A DNA stretch of 64,000 nucleotides from Microbacterium protaetiae (lineage in GTDB: Bacteria; Actinomycetota; Actinomycetes; Actinomycetales; Microbacteriaceae): contig NZ_CP035494.1 in assembly GCF_004135285.1 (NCBI RefSeq), positions 1,364,001 through 1,428,000 of the forward strand, written 5' to 3'. The stretch's first letter is position 1; each line of letters begins with the position of its first letter. The position numbers and the translations under genes are program-made. Positions 17,422 to 26,890 of the stretch are shown piece by piece. The notes below the pieces were generated by a model. The model searched no databases. It saw only the letters and a program-made list of their open reading frames with translations, and was not told where the DNA came from.

Positions 17422-17676
17422 TTAGCGGCCGGCGCCGGCGTAGGGCAGGAGCGCCATCTCGCGCGCGTTCTTGATCGCGCGGGCGATGAGGCGCTGCTCC
17501 TGCACGGAGACACCGGTGATACGACGGGCGCGGATCTTCCCGCGCTCCGAGATGAACTTGCGAAGAGTGGCGACGTCCTTGTAGTCAATGACGCCGACAC
17601 GGATGTGCTTCGCGGGGGCAGCGTTCTTCGCGCCCTTCCGCGGCTTGCGGCGGTCGCCGCTCGACTTTCCAGCCAT
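17422..17676 (-). CDS. rpsR: 30S ribosomal protein S18
   Basis: An 84-residue protein with the S18 core [18 protein letters not shown] and [29 protein letters not shown]. It lies between ssb and rplI. The Lys/Arg-rich N-terminus lacks a Cys-zinc motif, so it is the zinc-independent form. Confidence 0.97.
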   Translation of the reverse strand: MAGKSSGDRRKPRKGAKNAAPAKHIRVGVIDYKDVATLRKFISERGKIRARRITGVSVQEQRLIARAIKNAREMALLPYAGAGR

Positions 17677-17775
17677 GTTGTTTCCTTAGATCAGGTGAGT
17701 TGTGCGAGGGATGCCTCGACCACCGGTGCTTCGCCTCACGCGCGCTCCGCGCGCGCTCGCTCAGCGACCTGGGGG

Positions 17776-18279
17776 TCAGAAGGGGGTGTCATCCCCATAC
17801 GAACCGGGAGTGCTCCACGCATCAGCACCGCCGCTGGACGAACCGGGCGTGGACCACGGCTCCTCCGAGACCTGCTGCTGCTGACGCGGGGCTCCGCCGC
17901 CACCGCCGCCCGAGGATGCCGCGCGGGTGACCTGAGCGGTCGCATAGCGCAGCGAGGGGCCGATCTCGTCGACCTCCAGCTCGATAGAGGTGCGGTTGTT
18001 GCCCTCGCGGTCCTGGTACGACCGCTGCTTCAGACGCCCCGTGGCGATGACGCGCGAGCCCTTGGTGAGGGAACCGGCGACATGCTCGGCGAAGTCACGC
18101 CAGACGCTCGCGCGAAGGAACAGCGCTTCGCCGTCCTTCCACTCGTTCGCCTGGCGATCGAACGTGCGCGGCGTCGACGCGATCGTGAAGTTCGCGACGG
18201 GCAGGCCCGACTGCGTGTAGCGCAGCTCGGGGTCTGCCGTGAGGTTTCCCACGACGGTGATGATCGTCTCGCCGGCCAT
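17776..18279 (-). CDS. ssb: Single-stranded DNA-binding protein
   Basis: A 167-residue SSB. The OB-fold (about residues 3-110) includes [25 protein letters not shown] and GRLKQRSY. A Gly/Gln/Ser-rich linker follows and the acidic tip ends DDTPF, the partner-binding tail of SSB proteins. It is 5 bp after rpsF, and a 99-bp gap without a recognised site separates it from rpsR. Confidence 0.96.
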   Translation of the reverse strand: MAGETIITVVGNLTADPELRYTQSGLPVANFTIASTPRTFDRQANEWKDGEALFLRASVWRDFAEHVAGSLTKGSRVIATGRLKQRSYQDREGNNRTSIELEVDEIGPSLRYATAQVTRAASSGGGGGGAPRQQQQVSEEPWSTPGSSSGGADAWSTPGSYGDDTPF

Positions 18280-18284
18280 CGTGC

Positions 18285-18656
18285 TTACGCCTTCGCTCCG
18301 GCGGTGGCCGCCTTGCGGGCAGCCTTGGCGTCGCTGCGCACCTTCTCGGCGGCAACCAGGGCGATCGCCTCTTCGGCGCGCAGAACCTTGGTGCGCATGA
18401 TGAACTCGTTCAGCTTGAGCTGACGGTCGAGCTCCTGCGTCGCCTCGCTGGTCGCGGTGAAGTTGACGACGGCGTAGATGCCCTCGGTCTTCTTCTGGAT
18501 CTCGTACGCCAGGCGGCGCCGACCCCAGATGTCGATGTTCTCGATGGTTCCCTTGGCATCGGTGATGACCTTGAGGAACTTATCCAGGTGCGTCGAGACC
18601 TGGCGCTCATCGATCTCAGGGTTCAGAATGACCATGAGTTCGTACTGGTGCGTCAC
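18285..18656 (-). CDS. rpsF: 30S ribosomal protein S6
   Basis: A 123-residue protein with the S6 signature [16 protein letters not shown] at the start and [23 protein letters not shown] mid-protein. An Ala/Lys-rich tail extends the C-terminus. The start is GTG at 18656 with a near-perfect AGGAGGT 6 nt upstream. It is the first gene of the ribosomal protein/ssb unit. Confidence 0.97.
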   Translation of the reverse strand: MTHQYELMVILNPEIDERQVSTHLDKFLKVITDAKGTIENIDIWGRRRLAYEIQKKTEGIYAVVNFTATSEATQELDRQLKLNEFIMRTKVLRAEEAIALVAAEKVRSDAKAARKAATAGAKA

Positions 18657-18773
18657 TAACCCACCTCCTTCGGACTAGAACGGCTCGCGGGTATTTCCCG
18701 TGAGCAGGAGGGTGTGTTTCGCGTCATCCAGGTGCGGCGCTGAGTGCGGCGCACGCCAGACAACCTTGACAGT

Positions 18774-18978
<205 letters not shown>

Positions 18979-19027
18979 GCCGCCAGGCTACGCCTCGCCG
19001 CGAGGCCAGGCCCGGTACCTTTGTCGG

Positions 19028-20046
19028 ATGGAATGGACGGCGGATGTCGCAGCCGGCGACTGGCTGCGCGCGCGCATCGACGACCCGTGGCGCGGCACCA
19101 TGCACGATGTCGTGCCGCGCGGGTTCGCCGCCTATGCGCGGGTGTTCCATCCGGTGTTCCGCGAGCGCCCGGTCGGGCGCGAGTGGCCGGCCGGGGGTGA
19201 GGATGCCGCGGCCCGCGCAGCCTGGCAGGCGTTCAACGACGACGCCCCCGAGATCGACACCGAGCGCGTCACGTGGGCCGATACGGCTTCGGCGTTCGGC
19301 ACGACGATGCACCCCCGGGCGCAGTGGGGCCGGCTCATCGGTCGCGATGAGCCGTATGGCAACGGCGGCGCTCCGCGCGACGCAGCCGGCTGGCGCTATG
19401 ACGAGCCGAACCAAGGCCAGCTGGCACCCGACGATCTGGCCGCGCTGGCCCGCGTGCTGGCCGCACACACGACGACGCCGGATGCCGGGGGTATAGCGGT
19501 CTGGGAGGGCTGGGGCGACCTCGTCGGCGCGAAGAACTTCCCGCCCCCGGAGGGCTGTTCGGCGGCATGCCGCGCCGGTACGCCGAGTACGCGCCGGCCG
19601 ACGAGCGCGACGAGGCCGTCAATGCCCGGCATCAATCGCTGGTGTATCGCTCACTCAAAGACGTGTTCAACAATCCCTTCCGCAAGCCGGTCTGGCGACC
19701 CGGCATCCTCTCCGACGAGATCTCGCGCGGCCCGCGGCTGAGCCTGCCGAACCGTGATCACGTGCTCTTCCGCGGCGGCATCAGCGAGTTCGCCGACGCG
19801 GAGTGGATCGGCCGAGTGCCGTGGCGCCGCCCGGCCGACGAGGGCTGGTTCGATCCCGCCTCGCCCAGCATCATCTGGCCCGACGACCACGCCTGGGTGA
19901 TGGCCACCGAGGTCGACTTCGACTCGACGATCGTGGCCGGCTCACCGGCGCTGATCGATGCCATCGTCGGCGATCCGCATCTGGAGGCGGCATCCATTCC
20001 TGAAGACGCCGACCTGTCGTGGGACGCAGACGAGGTGAACCGATGA
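19028..20046 (+). pseudogene. Frameshifted hypothetical gene
   Basis: The first half (ATG 19028) reads MEWTADVAAGDWLRARIDDP and continues coherently to NFPPPEG near 19554. The same protein continues in another frame as LFGGMPRRYAEYAPADERDE and ends at 20046. Loss of one base within GGGC at about 19552-19555 explains the switch. Rejoined, the product would be about 340 residues, soluble and acidic at the C-terminus. No family was recognised. Its stop overlaps the next gene's ATG by 4 bp, so it was the first gene of a pair. It may be a real mutation or a sequencing error. Confidence 0.7.
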
Positions 20047-21197
20047 GCCAGACCACCACGCCCTTCGACGCGCGCGCCCTGACCGAACCGGTCGACAAGA
20101 AGGCAGCCCGCGCGTTCTGGAAGAGCGTGCGCCCCACCGGCACGAACGCCGGCCGCATCATCGGCCTGGTGCTGATAGCGGTGTTCCTGGTGTTCTTCGT
20201 GGGCATCTTCAGCCGCGTGTTCAGCGCGTTCATCGAGGTGGGCTCGAGCGCGGGCGGCGGGTTCGGCGGGATCTTCGTCGTCGTCCCGTTCACGTTCCTC
20301 GCGATCGTCGCCCTCGGCATCTTCGTGGTCGTGCGCGGCGTCTTCGGTGCCGGCGCGGCGGTCACGGCGTACCGGCTCGACGCGTTCGCGCGCGCGAACA
20401 GCATGAGCTATGACGTCGGCATGACCAATCCTGCGCTGCCCGGGATGATCTTTCAGCAGGGTCACGGCCGGCGCTCGTCGAACCTGGTGCGCGGGCAGCG
20501 GCCGCGGTTCGTCGAGTTCGGCAACTACCTGTACAAGACCGGGTCGGGCAAGAACGAGTCCACCCACCGCTGGGGCTACGTCGCCATCAAGCTCGATACG
20601 CCACTGCCCAACATCGTGCTCGACGCGAAGAGCAACAACGGCCTGTTCGGCTCGAATCTGCCCGAATCGCTCGCCCGCGGCCAGCGCCTCTCACCCGAGG
20701 GCGACTTCGACGAGTACTTCTCCCTTTACTGCCCGTCGGGGTACGAGCAAGACGCCCTGTACCTTTTCACTCCCGACATCATGGCGCGCTTCGTCGACCA
20801 TGCCGCCGCCCTCGACGTCGAGATCGTCGATGACTGGCTCTTTCTGTACGCCCAGCGCGACCTGTCCACGCTCGACCCGGCGACCTGGCAGTGGCTGTTC
20901 GCGACAGTGGGGGCGGTCCTCGACAAGATGGCGCAGTGGGCGCGCTGGCGCGATGACCGGCTGCGGGCGGATGCCGCGGGCCGGGCTGTCGCGGGTGCGA
21001 GCGCCATGCCGGTGGATGCGGCGGCGCCCGCTGCCGGCGCGGCGCGGCATCCCTTCGTCGCCACAGCGGCACCGCTCACTCCACCCCCACCCGGCGTCGC
21101 GCCGCAGGGACGCCGGCTGCGCACCGGCGTGCCGGTGGCCGCTATCGTCGTCGGCGTCGTCGTCGTGATCGGCTGGATCTCGATGTTCTGGCGCTGA
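20043..21197 (+). CDS. Hypothetical membrane protein
   Basis: A 384-residue protein of unknown function with two N-terminal transmembrane segments (about residues 38-62 and 78-105), a central soluble domain of about 200 residues (DVGMTNPALPGMIFQQGHGR, RPRFVEFGNYLY, DEYFSLYCPSGYEQDALYLF, DWLFLYAQRDL) and a C-terminal single helix (VPVAAIVVGVVVVIGWISMF) after a Pro-rich linker. Its ATG overlaps the stop of the frameshifted gene, so the two probably acted together. Confidence 0.75.
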   Translation: MSQTTTPFDARALTEPVDKKAARAFWKSVRPTGTNAGRIIGLVLIAVFLVFFVGIFSRVFSAFIEVGSSAGGGFGGIFVVVPFTFLAIVALGIFVVVRGVFGAGAAVTAYRLDAFARANSMSYDVGMTNPALPGMIFQQGHGRRSSNLVRGQRPRFVEFGNYLYKTGSGKNESTHRWGYVAIKLDTPLPNIVLDAKSNNGLFGSNLPESLARGQRLSPEGDFDEYFSLYCPSGYEQDALYLFTPDIMARFVDHAAALDVEIVDDWLFLYAQRDLSTLDPATWQWLFATVGAVLDKMAQWARWRDDRLRADAAGRAVAGASAMPVDAAAPAAGAARHPFVATAAPLTPPPPGVAPQGRRLRTGVPVAAIVVGVVVVIGWISMFWR

Positions 21198-21227
21198 CCC
21201 GGCTGCGCGCAGCCCGGGGCGGGCCTC

Positions 21228-21311
21228 GGGAAATTCCATATGGAATTTCCCAAACCACATGAAACTTGCGGCAATCTGATGTGGGCTGGGAAATTCCATA
21301 TCGAATTGCCC
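21228..21311. repeat. 84-bp double-palindrome element, copy 1
   Basis: A perfect 24-bp palindrome with arm GGGAAATTCCAT (21228-21251) is followed exactly 60 bp later by a near-copy (21288-21311, two mismatches). The 36-bp spacer has CCACAT...ATGTGG inverted arms. A second element of the same design is at 45630-45713. It lies between convergent genes. Confidence 0.9.
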
Positions 21312-21324
21312 AGATGGCGGGAGA

Positions 21325-21966
21325 TCAGCGCGCGCGGCGCGCGCCCAGAAGTCGGGCGAACACCCGCCGCACTGGCCCGGTGAGCATCAGCAGGAACAGC
21401 GCAAAGTAGCCGATGACCGGCACCGCTATCGCGAGCGCGAGCGCGACGGCGAACAGCGCCGCCATGGCCAGGTCGACCGCCATCCCGCGACGCAGCGCCG
21501 CATCGTCGACCGAGTGAAGTTCAGGATGCCGGTGCAGCACGATGCGCTGGGCGAGAGCGAGCAGGCTGGTCAGGATCATCGTGCCGATGTACACCACCTT
21601 CACCAGCACGTCGTCGTCGCTCATCGCCCCCGTCAAGGCCGTGGCCACCGGCATCCACACGATGGACAGCAGCCAGGCGACGCACACCCACAGCAGCCGG
21701 TTCGAGATGAACTCGACCTTCGCGAAAAGGTGATGCTGATTGACCCAGAACATCGCTATCACCGCGAAACTGATCACGAAGCTGATGAGCTGCCACTGAT
21801 GCTCGTCGAACCAGACGGCCGCTCCCAGGTCGGGGTCTGCCTCGCCCACGCTCTCCATCAGCGGCAGGATCAGCAGGGTCATGGCAATCGCCACGACCGC
21901 GTCGATGAAGGCCTTTGCGCGCTCGGCACTGTACACACGCTGCTGTTCGAGAGGCTCATCGGTCAC
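21325..21966 (-). CDS. TMEM175-family potassium channel-like membrane protein (DUF1211)
   Basis: A 213-residue protein with about six transmembrane helices. The first helix has the signature [23 protein letters not shown] (about residues 11-33), the RxxxFxDxVxAI pore motif of bacterial TMEM175-like channels, and [21 protein letters not shown] follows. The start is a GTG at 21966. It is divergent from the PLP enzyme, 57 bp apart. Potassium conduction is known for the family and inferred here. Confidence 0.8.
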   Translation of the reverse strand: MTDEPLEQQRVYSAERAKAFIDAVVAIAMTLLILPLMESVGEADPDLGAAVWFDEHQWQLISFVISFAVIAMFWVNQHHLFAKVEFISNRLLWVCVAWLLSIVWMPVATALTGAMSDDDVLVKVVYIGTMILTSLLALAQRIVLHRHPELHSVDDAALRRGMAVDLAMAALFAVALALAIAVPVIGYFALFLLMLTGPVRRVFARLLGARRAR

Positions 21967-22023
21967 GGTGCGATGGTAGCCGAGACCGCTCGAGCCGATA
22001 GGCTCGCCGCGGAGGAGGCGACG

Positions 22024-23112
22024 ATGCACGATCTCGAACAGGCCCGCGTGGCGCGGGAATGGGTCAGCGAAGCGGTACGCAAGGTGGCCGCCGACGCGAA
22101 CCGGTCCAGTGACACCCACCTGCTCACGGTTCCGCTGCCGGCAGACTGGGGCATCGAGCTCTACCTCAAGGACGAGTCCACACACCCCACGGGCAGCCTG
22201 AAGCACCGCCTCGCGCGGTCGCTGTTCCTGTACGGCCTGTGCAACGGCTGGATCGTCGAAGGCACCACGATCGTCGAGGCCTCCAGCGGGTCGACGGCCG
22301 TGTCCGAGGCGTACTTCGCCCGGATGCTGGGGCTGCCGTTCGTCGCCGTGGTGCCGCGCTCGACCACGCAGGAGAAGATCGACCTCATCGAGTTCTACGG
22401 CGGACGCTGCCACTTCGTTGACGACCCGGGCGAGGTGTATGCCGAGGCGGCGCGCATCGCCGCGGCATCCGGCGGTCACTACATGGACCAGTTCACCTAC
22501 GCCGAGCGCGCGACCGACTGGCGCGGAAACAACAACATCGCCGAGTCGATCTTCGAGCAGCTCTCGGCCGAGCGGCACCCGGTGCCCCGGTGGATCGTCG
22601 TGGGCGCCGGCACGGGCGGCACGAGCGCGACCATCGGCCGCTATCTGCGCTACCAGCGGCATCCCACGCAGCTGTGCGTCGCCGACCCCGAGAATTCGGC
22701 ATTCCTGGATGCCTGGGCCACCGGAGACTCGTCGGTCACGACGGGCGCGCCCAGCCGCATCGAGGGGATCGGGCGGCCGCGCGTCGAGCCGAGCTTTCTG
22801 CCGCAGATCGTCGACCATATGGTGCGGGTGCCGGATGCCGCCTCCATCGCCGCGATGCGGTTCATCGCCGCGCGGACGGGATATCGGGCCGGGGCATCCA
22901 CGGGCACGAACCTGTGGGCAGCATTCGGCTTGATCGCCGAGATGCTGCGTCGCGGCGAGACGGGCAGCGTCGTCTCGCTGCTCTGCGATTCGTCGGACCG
23001 ATACCGCCACACGTATTGCTCGGACGACTGGCTGGCCGAACGCGGCATCGACATCACGGCGCCGACCGCCGTGCTCGAGGAGTTCACCGCCACCGGCGCA
23101 TGGCCGGACTGA
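22024..23112 (+). CDS. PLP-dependent cysteine synthase-family enzyme, Cds1-type cysteine desulfhydrase
   Basis: A 362-residue fold-type II PLP enzyme. [11 protein letters not shown] (about 57-67) carries the PLP-binding Lys, [12 protein letters not shown] (about 84-95) is the substrate loop, and [15 protein letters not shown] (about 195-209) binds the PLP phosphate. Overall pattern and length match the Cds1 desulfhydrase group of actinobacteria, which releases sulfide from L-cysteine, but cysteine synthase activity cannot be excluded. GGAGGAGGCG precedes the ATG at 22024. Confidence 0.78.
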   Translation: MHDLEQARVAREWVSEAVRKVAADANRSSDTHLLTVPLPADWGIELYLKDESTHPTGSLKHRLARSLFLYGLCNGWIVEGTTIVEASSGSTAVSEAYFARMLGLPFVAVVPRSTTQEKIDLIEFYGGRCHFVDDPGEVYAEAARIAAASGGHYMDQFTYAERATDWRGNNNIAESIFEQLSAERHPVPRWIVVGAGTGGTSATIGRYLRYQRHPTQLCVADPENSAFLDAWATGDSSVTTGAPSRIEGIGRPRVEPSFLPQIVDHMVRVPDAASIAAMRFIAARTGYRAGASTGTNLWAAFGLIAEMLRRGETGSVVSLLCDSSDRYRHTYCSDDWLAERGIDITAPTAVLEEFTATGAWPD

Positions 23113-23126
23113 GGTCGGACGGGTAG

Positions 23127-23876
23127 CTACGGTTGCTCGGCGGTCGCGTAGAGCTTTGTGAGGTTCGGGTTCGGGGAGTCTTCGAGGACGGCAGAGCGTG
23201 TCGCCAAAGTCCCCGCAACAGCACCCACGTCCCGCACCCCACCGCAATCCAAGACGTCTTGCAACGCCGGGTAATCCACACCATCAGCCGACGTCTGCCA
23301 CACAACGTCCAAGTCGCTGACAGCACACCCCCACTGGCCGAATACGCTCGTCCAGGGCACCCCGTTCAAGTACGTGAACCACTCCGCCCTATTCGCCCGC
23401 AACTCAGAGGCAGACGCCCCCTCCGGATCAGCCAGCACCGGCAACGGATGAGACGCCAAAAACTCCCGCACCACAACCTCATCCCGAGCCTGCGAACTCG
23501 TACTGCGCGGCAGCATATCCCGGCTAATGGTGGCACTGAGGCCGGACTGCGTAACGTGCAGCGCGACTGCGGCCGCGACACTACCTGCCGAGAGCACAAG
23601 GATCGTTGCGCACGCAACCGCGCACTTGGGGAGCGGCGAAAGTCGCGGTCGCTCGCTCGACTTTTCTGACGATCGGTGTCGCCACAGTGACGGGCTCGTC
23701 ACGCCTCGACTGCGGAGCACTGTGGTCAACGCACCGATGGCGACCATGGTCGCGGAGAGCCCTAGTTCTCGTGCGTCTCGGATATCGGCGAGCCATTGTT
23801 CTCGACGATCTTGCCGATCTGCGCGTGGCGAAAACCTACACGCCACGGCGACAATGAGCGAGATCCCCCCTCTCAC
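23127..23876 (-). CDS. Membrane-anchored protein of unknown function, carries duplicated C-terminal module
   Basis: A 249-residue protein. The N-terminal 75 residues (RGGISLIVAVACRFSPRADRQDRREQWLADIRDA) resemble cytoplasmic parts found in PadR-linked genes. A transmembrane helix (about 85-110) precedes an extracytoplasmic domain QARDEVVVREFLASHPLPVL... ending near LTKLYATAEQP. That domain is encoded by DNA apparently identical to the neighbouring gene at 24230-24892. The GTG at 23876 overlaps the padR stop by 4 bp, so it is co-translated with padR. Confidence 0.7.
   Translation of the reverse strand: MRGGISLIVAVACRFSPRADRQDRREQWLADIRDARELGLSATMVAIGALTTVLRSRGVTSPSLWRHRSSEKSSERPRLSPLPKCAVACATILVLSAGSVAAAVALHVTQSGLSATISRDMLPRSTSSQARDEVVVREFLASHPLPVLADPEGASASELRANRAEWFTYLNGVPWTSVFGQWGCAVSDLDVVWQTSADGVDYPALQDVLDCGGVRDVGAVAGTLATRSAVLEDSPNPNLTKLYATAEQP
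23146..23493. repeat. 348-bp direct repeat, left copy
   Basis: By eye this segment is identical to 24369-24716. It encodes the last 116 residues shared by the two exported proteins, from the QARDEVVV segment to LTKLYA. Flanks differ immediately on both sides. Confidence 0.9.
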
Positions 23877-24196
23877 GTGGTCGCCCACTTCGTCGTACGC
23901 GCCGGACGTCCCGTCGGATGCCGAGACTCGAACTGAGCACACGCGCTACCTGCTGCGACGCGCCCTTCTGCAGTGAACTCGTACAGCCGACGCCTGGGGC
24001 CGGTCCGCGAGGGCTCGTTCTCCCACATGGACGTGATCCAGCCATGGCGCTCGAGCCGCTCGAGAATCGGATACACCGTGCCCGGAAGAAGCCCAGTCGT
24101 CTTGATGATCATCAGCCCCCAGACGGGGTGGTCCGCCTGCAGGAGCACCCGGAGGACACTGATCGTCGGGGCTGTCAGTCTTTGGAGCGGCTGCAT
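23873..24196 (-). CDS. PadR family transcriptional regulator
   Basis: A 107-residue winged-helix regulator. The core GLLPGTVYPILERLERHGWI (about residues 35-54), then a wing with RRRLYEFTAEG, is characteristic of PadR. The C-terminal dimerisation helix is short. No clear ribosome site precedes the ATG at 24196, so the start is approximate. It lies between two genes for related exported proteins and probably controls this unit. Confidence 0.8.
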   Translation of the reverse strand: MQPLQRLTAPTISVLRVLLQADHPVWGLMIIKTTGLLPGTVYPILERLERHGWITSMWENEPSRTGPRRRLYEFTAEGRVAAGSACAQFESRHPTGRPARTTKWATT

Positions 24197-24229
24197 GGCG
24201 AGGGCGAGTCGGGCCTTTCAGCGTGGAGG

Positions 24230-24892
24230 CTATGCCGTCGCGCGGCGCCGCAGCGTCCATCGCGACTCATAGATTTGCGTTGCAGTACCCACTATAGAAA
24301 CTCGGGTTGTAGAAGCGCGAGGAGAAGGTCGAGTTCTGGCGCTCCGGGTGTTCGCCTCAGTTCCGCTTGCGTAGAGCTTTGTGAGGTTCGGGTTCGGGGA
24401 GTCTTCGAGGACGGCAGAGCGTGTCGCCAAAGTCCCCGCAACAGCACCCACGTCCCGCACCCCACCGCAATCCAAGACGTCTTGCAACGCCGGGTAATCC
24501 ACACCATCAGCCGACGTCTGCCACACAACGTCCAAGTCGCTGACAGCACACCCCCACTGGCCGAATACGCTCGTCCAGGGCACCCCGTTCAAGTACGTGA
24601 ACCACTCCGCCCTATTCGCCCGCAACTCAGAGGCAGACGCCCCCTCCGGATCAGCCAGCACCGGCAACGGATGAGACGCCAAAAACTCCCGCACCACAAC
24701 CTCATCCCGAGCCTGCTCAGCGGGCCCGGCCGGCAGATCTGCCACTGACGTCGCCTGAGGACGACTGTCCACGGCAGTCGAATCGGCCGAGGCGGGGGTA
24801 CGTGGTACCCAAACCAGACCAACCGCGATCAGTATCACCGCCGCGCCAATGACGATGAGCCGTTTCAAGCGACCATCAACCCTACTCTCCAT
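24230..24892 (-). CDS. Membrane-anchored protein of unknown function with duplicated domain
   Basis: A 220-residue protein. An N-terminal anchor (LKRLIVIGAAVILIAVGLVWV, about 9-29) is followed by a short linker and then the same 116-residue domain as the protein at 23127-23876. Its last 45 residues (SGTEANTRSARTRPSPRAS...) are Arg/Thr-rich and look like read-through of normally non-coding DNA, so its C-terminus may be degenerate. A textbook AGGAGG precedes the ATG at 24892. No known family was recognised. Confidence 0.65.
   Translation of the reverse strand: MESRVDGRLKRLIVIGAAVILIAVGLVWVPRTPASADSTAVDSRPQATSVADLPAGPAEQARDEVVVREFLASHPLPVLADPEGASASELRANRAEWFTYLNGVPWTSVFGQWGCAVSDLDVVWQTSADGVDYPALQDVLDCGGVRDVGAVAGTLATRSAVLEDSPNPNLTKLYASGTEANTRSARTRPSPRASTTRVSIVGTATQIYESRWTLRRRATA
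24369..24716. repeat. 348-bp direct repeat, right copy
   Basis: The second copy, offset by 1223 bp from 23146-23493, in the same orientation. No difference was found by eye, which points to a recent duplication or gene conversion. Confidence 0.9.
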
Positions 24893-25080
24893 CGAGATCC
24901 TCCTCGTTCACCTGATTCAGATGCAGTGCCTCCCGCAGGCATCGCCATCAAGGTCAATCTTGACAGCAACTCCCGCCTTAATCAATATAGATCGAGTAAC
25001 GAGTTCTGACCCCGGAGAGCACGACCACGTGTGCCGGGCACGGAACCAAACACGCAACCGATGAATACGCGTGTGGCCAC

Positions 25081-25093
25081 GTTGCAGTGCAAC
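25081..25093. promoter_or_regulatory. Palindrome GTTGCA-G-TGCAAC before the secreted-protein operon
   Basis: A perfect 6-bp inverted repeat around one base, 42 bp before the start of the secreted-protein gene. A second small inverted repeat, GTGCCGGGCAC, is at 25031-25041. Either could be an operator. The rest of the 242-bp gap between the divergent units shows no clear consensus promoter. Confidence 0.3.
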
Positions 25094-25134
25094 ACACAGA
25101 AGCCGCACACGGTTCCAGCAGAAGGGTTGGCACC

Positions 25135-25608
25135 ATGCCTAATCACAGTGATCGCAACGGCAGCTCTCAACGGACGCAGCAATGGCGCGTGACGATCGGA
25201 GCAATCACCGCTGCGGCAGCGCTTGTACTTGGTACAACCGTGCCTGCGGCAGCAACGACATCGACATACAACATCTCCGCAGAGCTCGGCTGCGGCGGCA
25301 ATCTGTTTCAGAGCGGAAATTTCCGGCCGCACAGTTCGAGTGATGGCGCATCCATCAAGCTCACCAAGGATGATTGGTGGAGGAGCATCTGGAAGCTGCG
25401 TATCGGCTTACGGAATGCCAGCGATGTGCAGGTGACCAAGACGCTCGAGCTCGACCCTGGCAGTCGATCTACCCACACGTGGAAGACACCCTCGGATAGC
25501 ACGAGCATCCCGGGAGGCAGCCTCGCTGTAAACGCTCGTGTCGCCATCAACGGTAACGGAAGTTGCGTGCTGTTCCCGCCGACGTTCGAAGGAAAGCTCA
25601 CCCAGTGA
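25135..25608 (+). CDS. Small secreted protein of unknown function
   Basis: A 157-residue protein with a basic N-terminus, a hydrophobic stretch (TIGAITAAAALVLGTTVPA, about residues 23-41) and an AAAT signal-peptidase-type site, leaving a mature chain of roughly 115 residues. The mature part has only two Cys (in ELGCGGNLF and NGSCVLFPP), which could form a disulfide, and looks beta-rich (TKTLELDPGSRSTHTWKT). AGAAGGG precedes the ATG at 25135. It is the first gene of a five-gene operon with an ABC exporter, so it may be the exported or protective factor. It does not match lactococcin 972-type bacteriocins by eye. Confidence 0.7.
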   Translation: MPNHSDRNGSSQRTQQWRVTIGAITAAAALVLGTTVPAAATTSTYNISAELGCGGNLFQSGNFRPHSSSDGASIKLTKDDWWRSIWKLRIGLRNASDVQVTKTLELDPGSRSTHTWKTPSDSTSIPGGSLAVNARVAINGNGSCVLFPPTFEGKLTQ

Positions 25609-26081
25609 TCCATCGACTCACGACGACTGTGGTTGCACTAATCGGGATCAGCGCCACCACGATTGCTTGCACGCCGCGCCACGATGGCCAGAGCGAGCGA
25701 GTGATCGACAGCGCGGAGTATGTCCATATCTACAAGGCAACGATCCAGGACTTTCCTGAACCGTTGCCCGCCAGGATCGCATTTCCCGACGAGCCCCCGC
25801 ACATGGAGGGTGATATCGGCATCGGTAACGCCGCGGGAGCTGCGTATTTCTATTGGGTGTGCTCGTGGGAAGATGTCTTCCTGACGGCAACAACTGATAC
25901 TGAGCGCCATGAGGCCGCCGCGCATCTCAGCGACTTTCCAAATACCACGTGGGGCCTGAGCCACTACGACGACAGCGAAGGCATCTGGAAGAAGCTCGTG
26001 GAGTCCGCGGAGCTGGGCGACCTCACCGAACTGCGACAGTTCTATCGGTCCGACTGCGGCTTCTACCGGTCACAGCAATGA
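25605..26081 (+). CDS. Putative lipoprotein of unknown function
   Basis: A 158-residue protein. The start GTG overlaps the previous stop (GTGA). The signal sequence LTTTVVALIGISATTIAC ends in a lipobox-like TIAC with Cys at about residue 22. The mature domain is acidic and Trp/Tyr-rich (AAYFYWVCSWEDVFL, FPNTTWGLSHYDDSEG, ELRQFYRSDCGFY). No family was recognised. Its place between the secreted protein and the exporter genes suggests an accessory or self-protection role. Confidence 0.65.
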   Translation: MIHRLTTTVVALIGISATTIACTPRHDGQSERVIDSAEYVHIYKATIQDFPEPLPARIAFPDEPPHMEGDIGIGNAAGAAYFYWVCSWEDVFLTATTDTERHEAAAHLSDFPNTTWGLSHYDDSEGIWKKLVESAELGDLTELRQFYRSDCGFYRSQQ

Positions 26082-26890
26082 TGAATCGGACCGCCATCTC
26101 GGTCTCTCTCGTCCCCCTCGTACTCGCACTGTCGGGCTGTGGCGTCTTCGGAACTACGAACCAGCAACATATGCCGACAGCAGCAACGAATGATCTTCCT
26201 GCCCACGCAGTAGCCGATGTCCGGACGATCACCGATGTCATGACGATCCCCGCGACTGTGGTCGCCGGCACCGATTACGCAGTGACCGCGCCGGAAGTCG
26301 GTACGCTCCGTCAGCGGGGAACCGCCTTCACGTTTGAAGCATCCAAGGGCAGTGGCCGGAGAAAGATCAATCTCGCGAACACTGTCACAACGGCCTCGCC
26401 GATCGTCCCACTGGGAATCGAAGTGGGCAAGGGTACCCCAGTCCTCGCGGTTCACGACACTTCTCTGACTTTGCGGGCGGCGATGACGCCGACACAGGTG
26501 CTGCGGCAAGCGCAACGCACACCATCGGTCGTCCGTGCGCAGATCGATGGGTCCCGCGGTCCTTTCACGTGCACTCTCAACGACCCCCTACCGACCGAGC
26601 AAGCCGGAAACTATGAGTTGTCTTGTCGTATCCCGACGAAAATCCCGTCGGTTGTGGGGGCGACCGGAGTGCTCGCACTGACGTTGGCAGAGAGGGCCGA
26701 TGTCGTCGCGCTACCTCTCGAGGCTGTCGCCGGTACCCGCGATAAGGGTTCCGTTTATCTTCCTGGTAGCAGAGCTCCCCACCCTGTGTCACTTGGCATA
26801 ACCGACGGTGCATATATTGAAATCACCAAAGGTCTAGCCGCGGGGGACATTGTTCTTATCCCCAGCCCATCGATACTCGACGCGCAGTGA
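26078..26890 (+). CDS. MacA/HlyD-like lipoprotein, exporter adaptor subunit
   Basis: A 270-residue lipoprotein with lipobox LSGC (Cys at about residue 21). The middle has membrane-fusion-protein features: VAGTDYAVTAPEVGTL (biotinyl-lipoyl-like edge) and a C-terminal barrel and ADVVALPLEAVAG, SVYLPG, ITDGAYIEITKGLAAGDIV, the usual ending of RND/MacA adaptors. The long coiled-coil hairpin is absent, as in Gram-positive MacA-like proteins. ATGA overlap with the previous gene. Confidence 0.7.
   Translation: MMNRTAISVSLVPLVLALSGCGVFGTTNQQHMPTAATNDLPAHAVADVRTITDVMTIPATVVAGTDYAVTAPEVGTLRQRGTAFTFEASKGSGRRKINLANTVTTASPIVPLGIEVGKGTPVLAVHDTSLTLRAAMTPTQVLRQAQRTPSVVRAQIDGSRGPFTCTLNDPLPTEQAGNYELSCRIPTKIPSVVGATGVLALTLAERADVVALPLEAVAGTRDKGSVYLPGSRAPHPVSLGITDGAYIEITKGLAAGDIVLIPSPSILDAQ

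Noticed and set aside
21325..23247. 640-residue minus-strand protein covering the channel and PLP enzyme genes
   Set aside because: The part beyond 21966 is the reverse of a clear PLP enzyme gene; only the C-terminal 213 residues form a recognisable protein.
25135..25608. Lactococcin 972-type bacteriocin
   Set aside because: The mature sequence lacks the aromatic/His pattern of that family as I know it and has two cysteines; left as unknown secreted protein.
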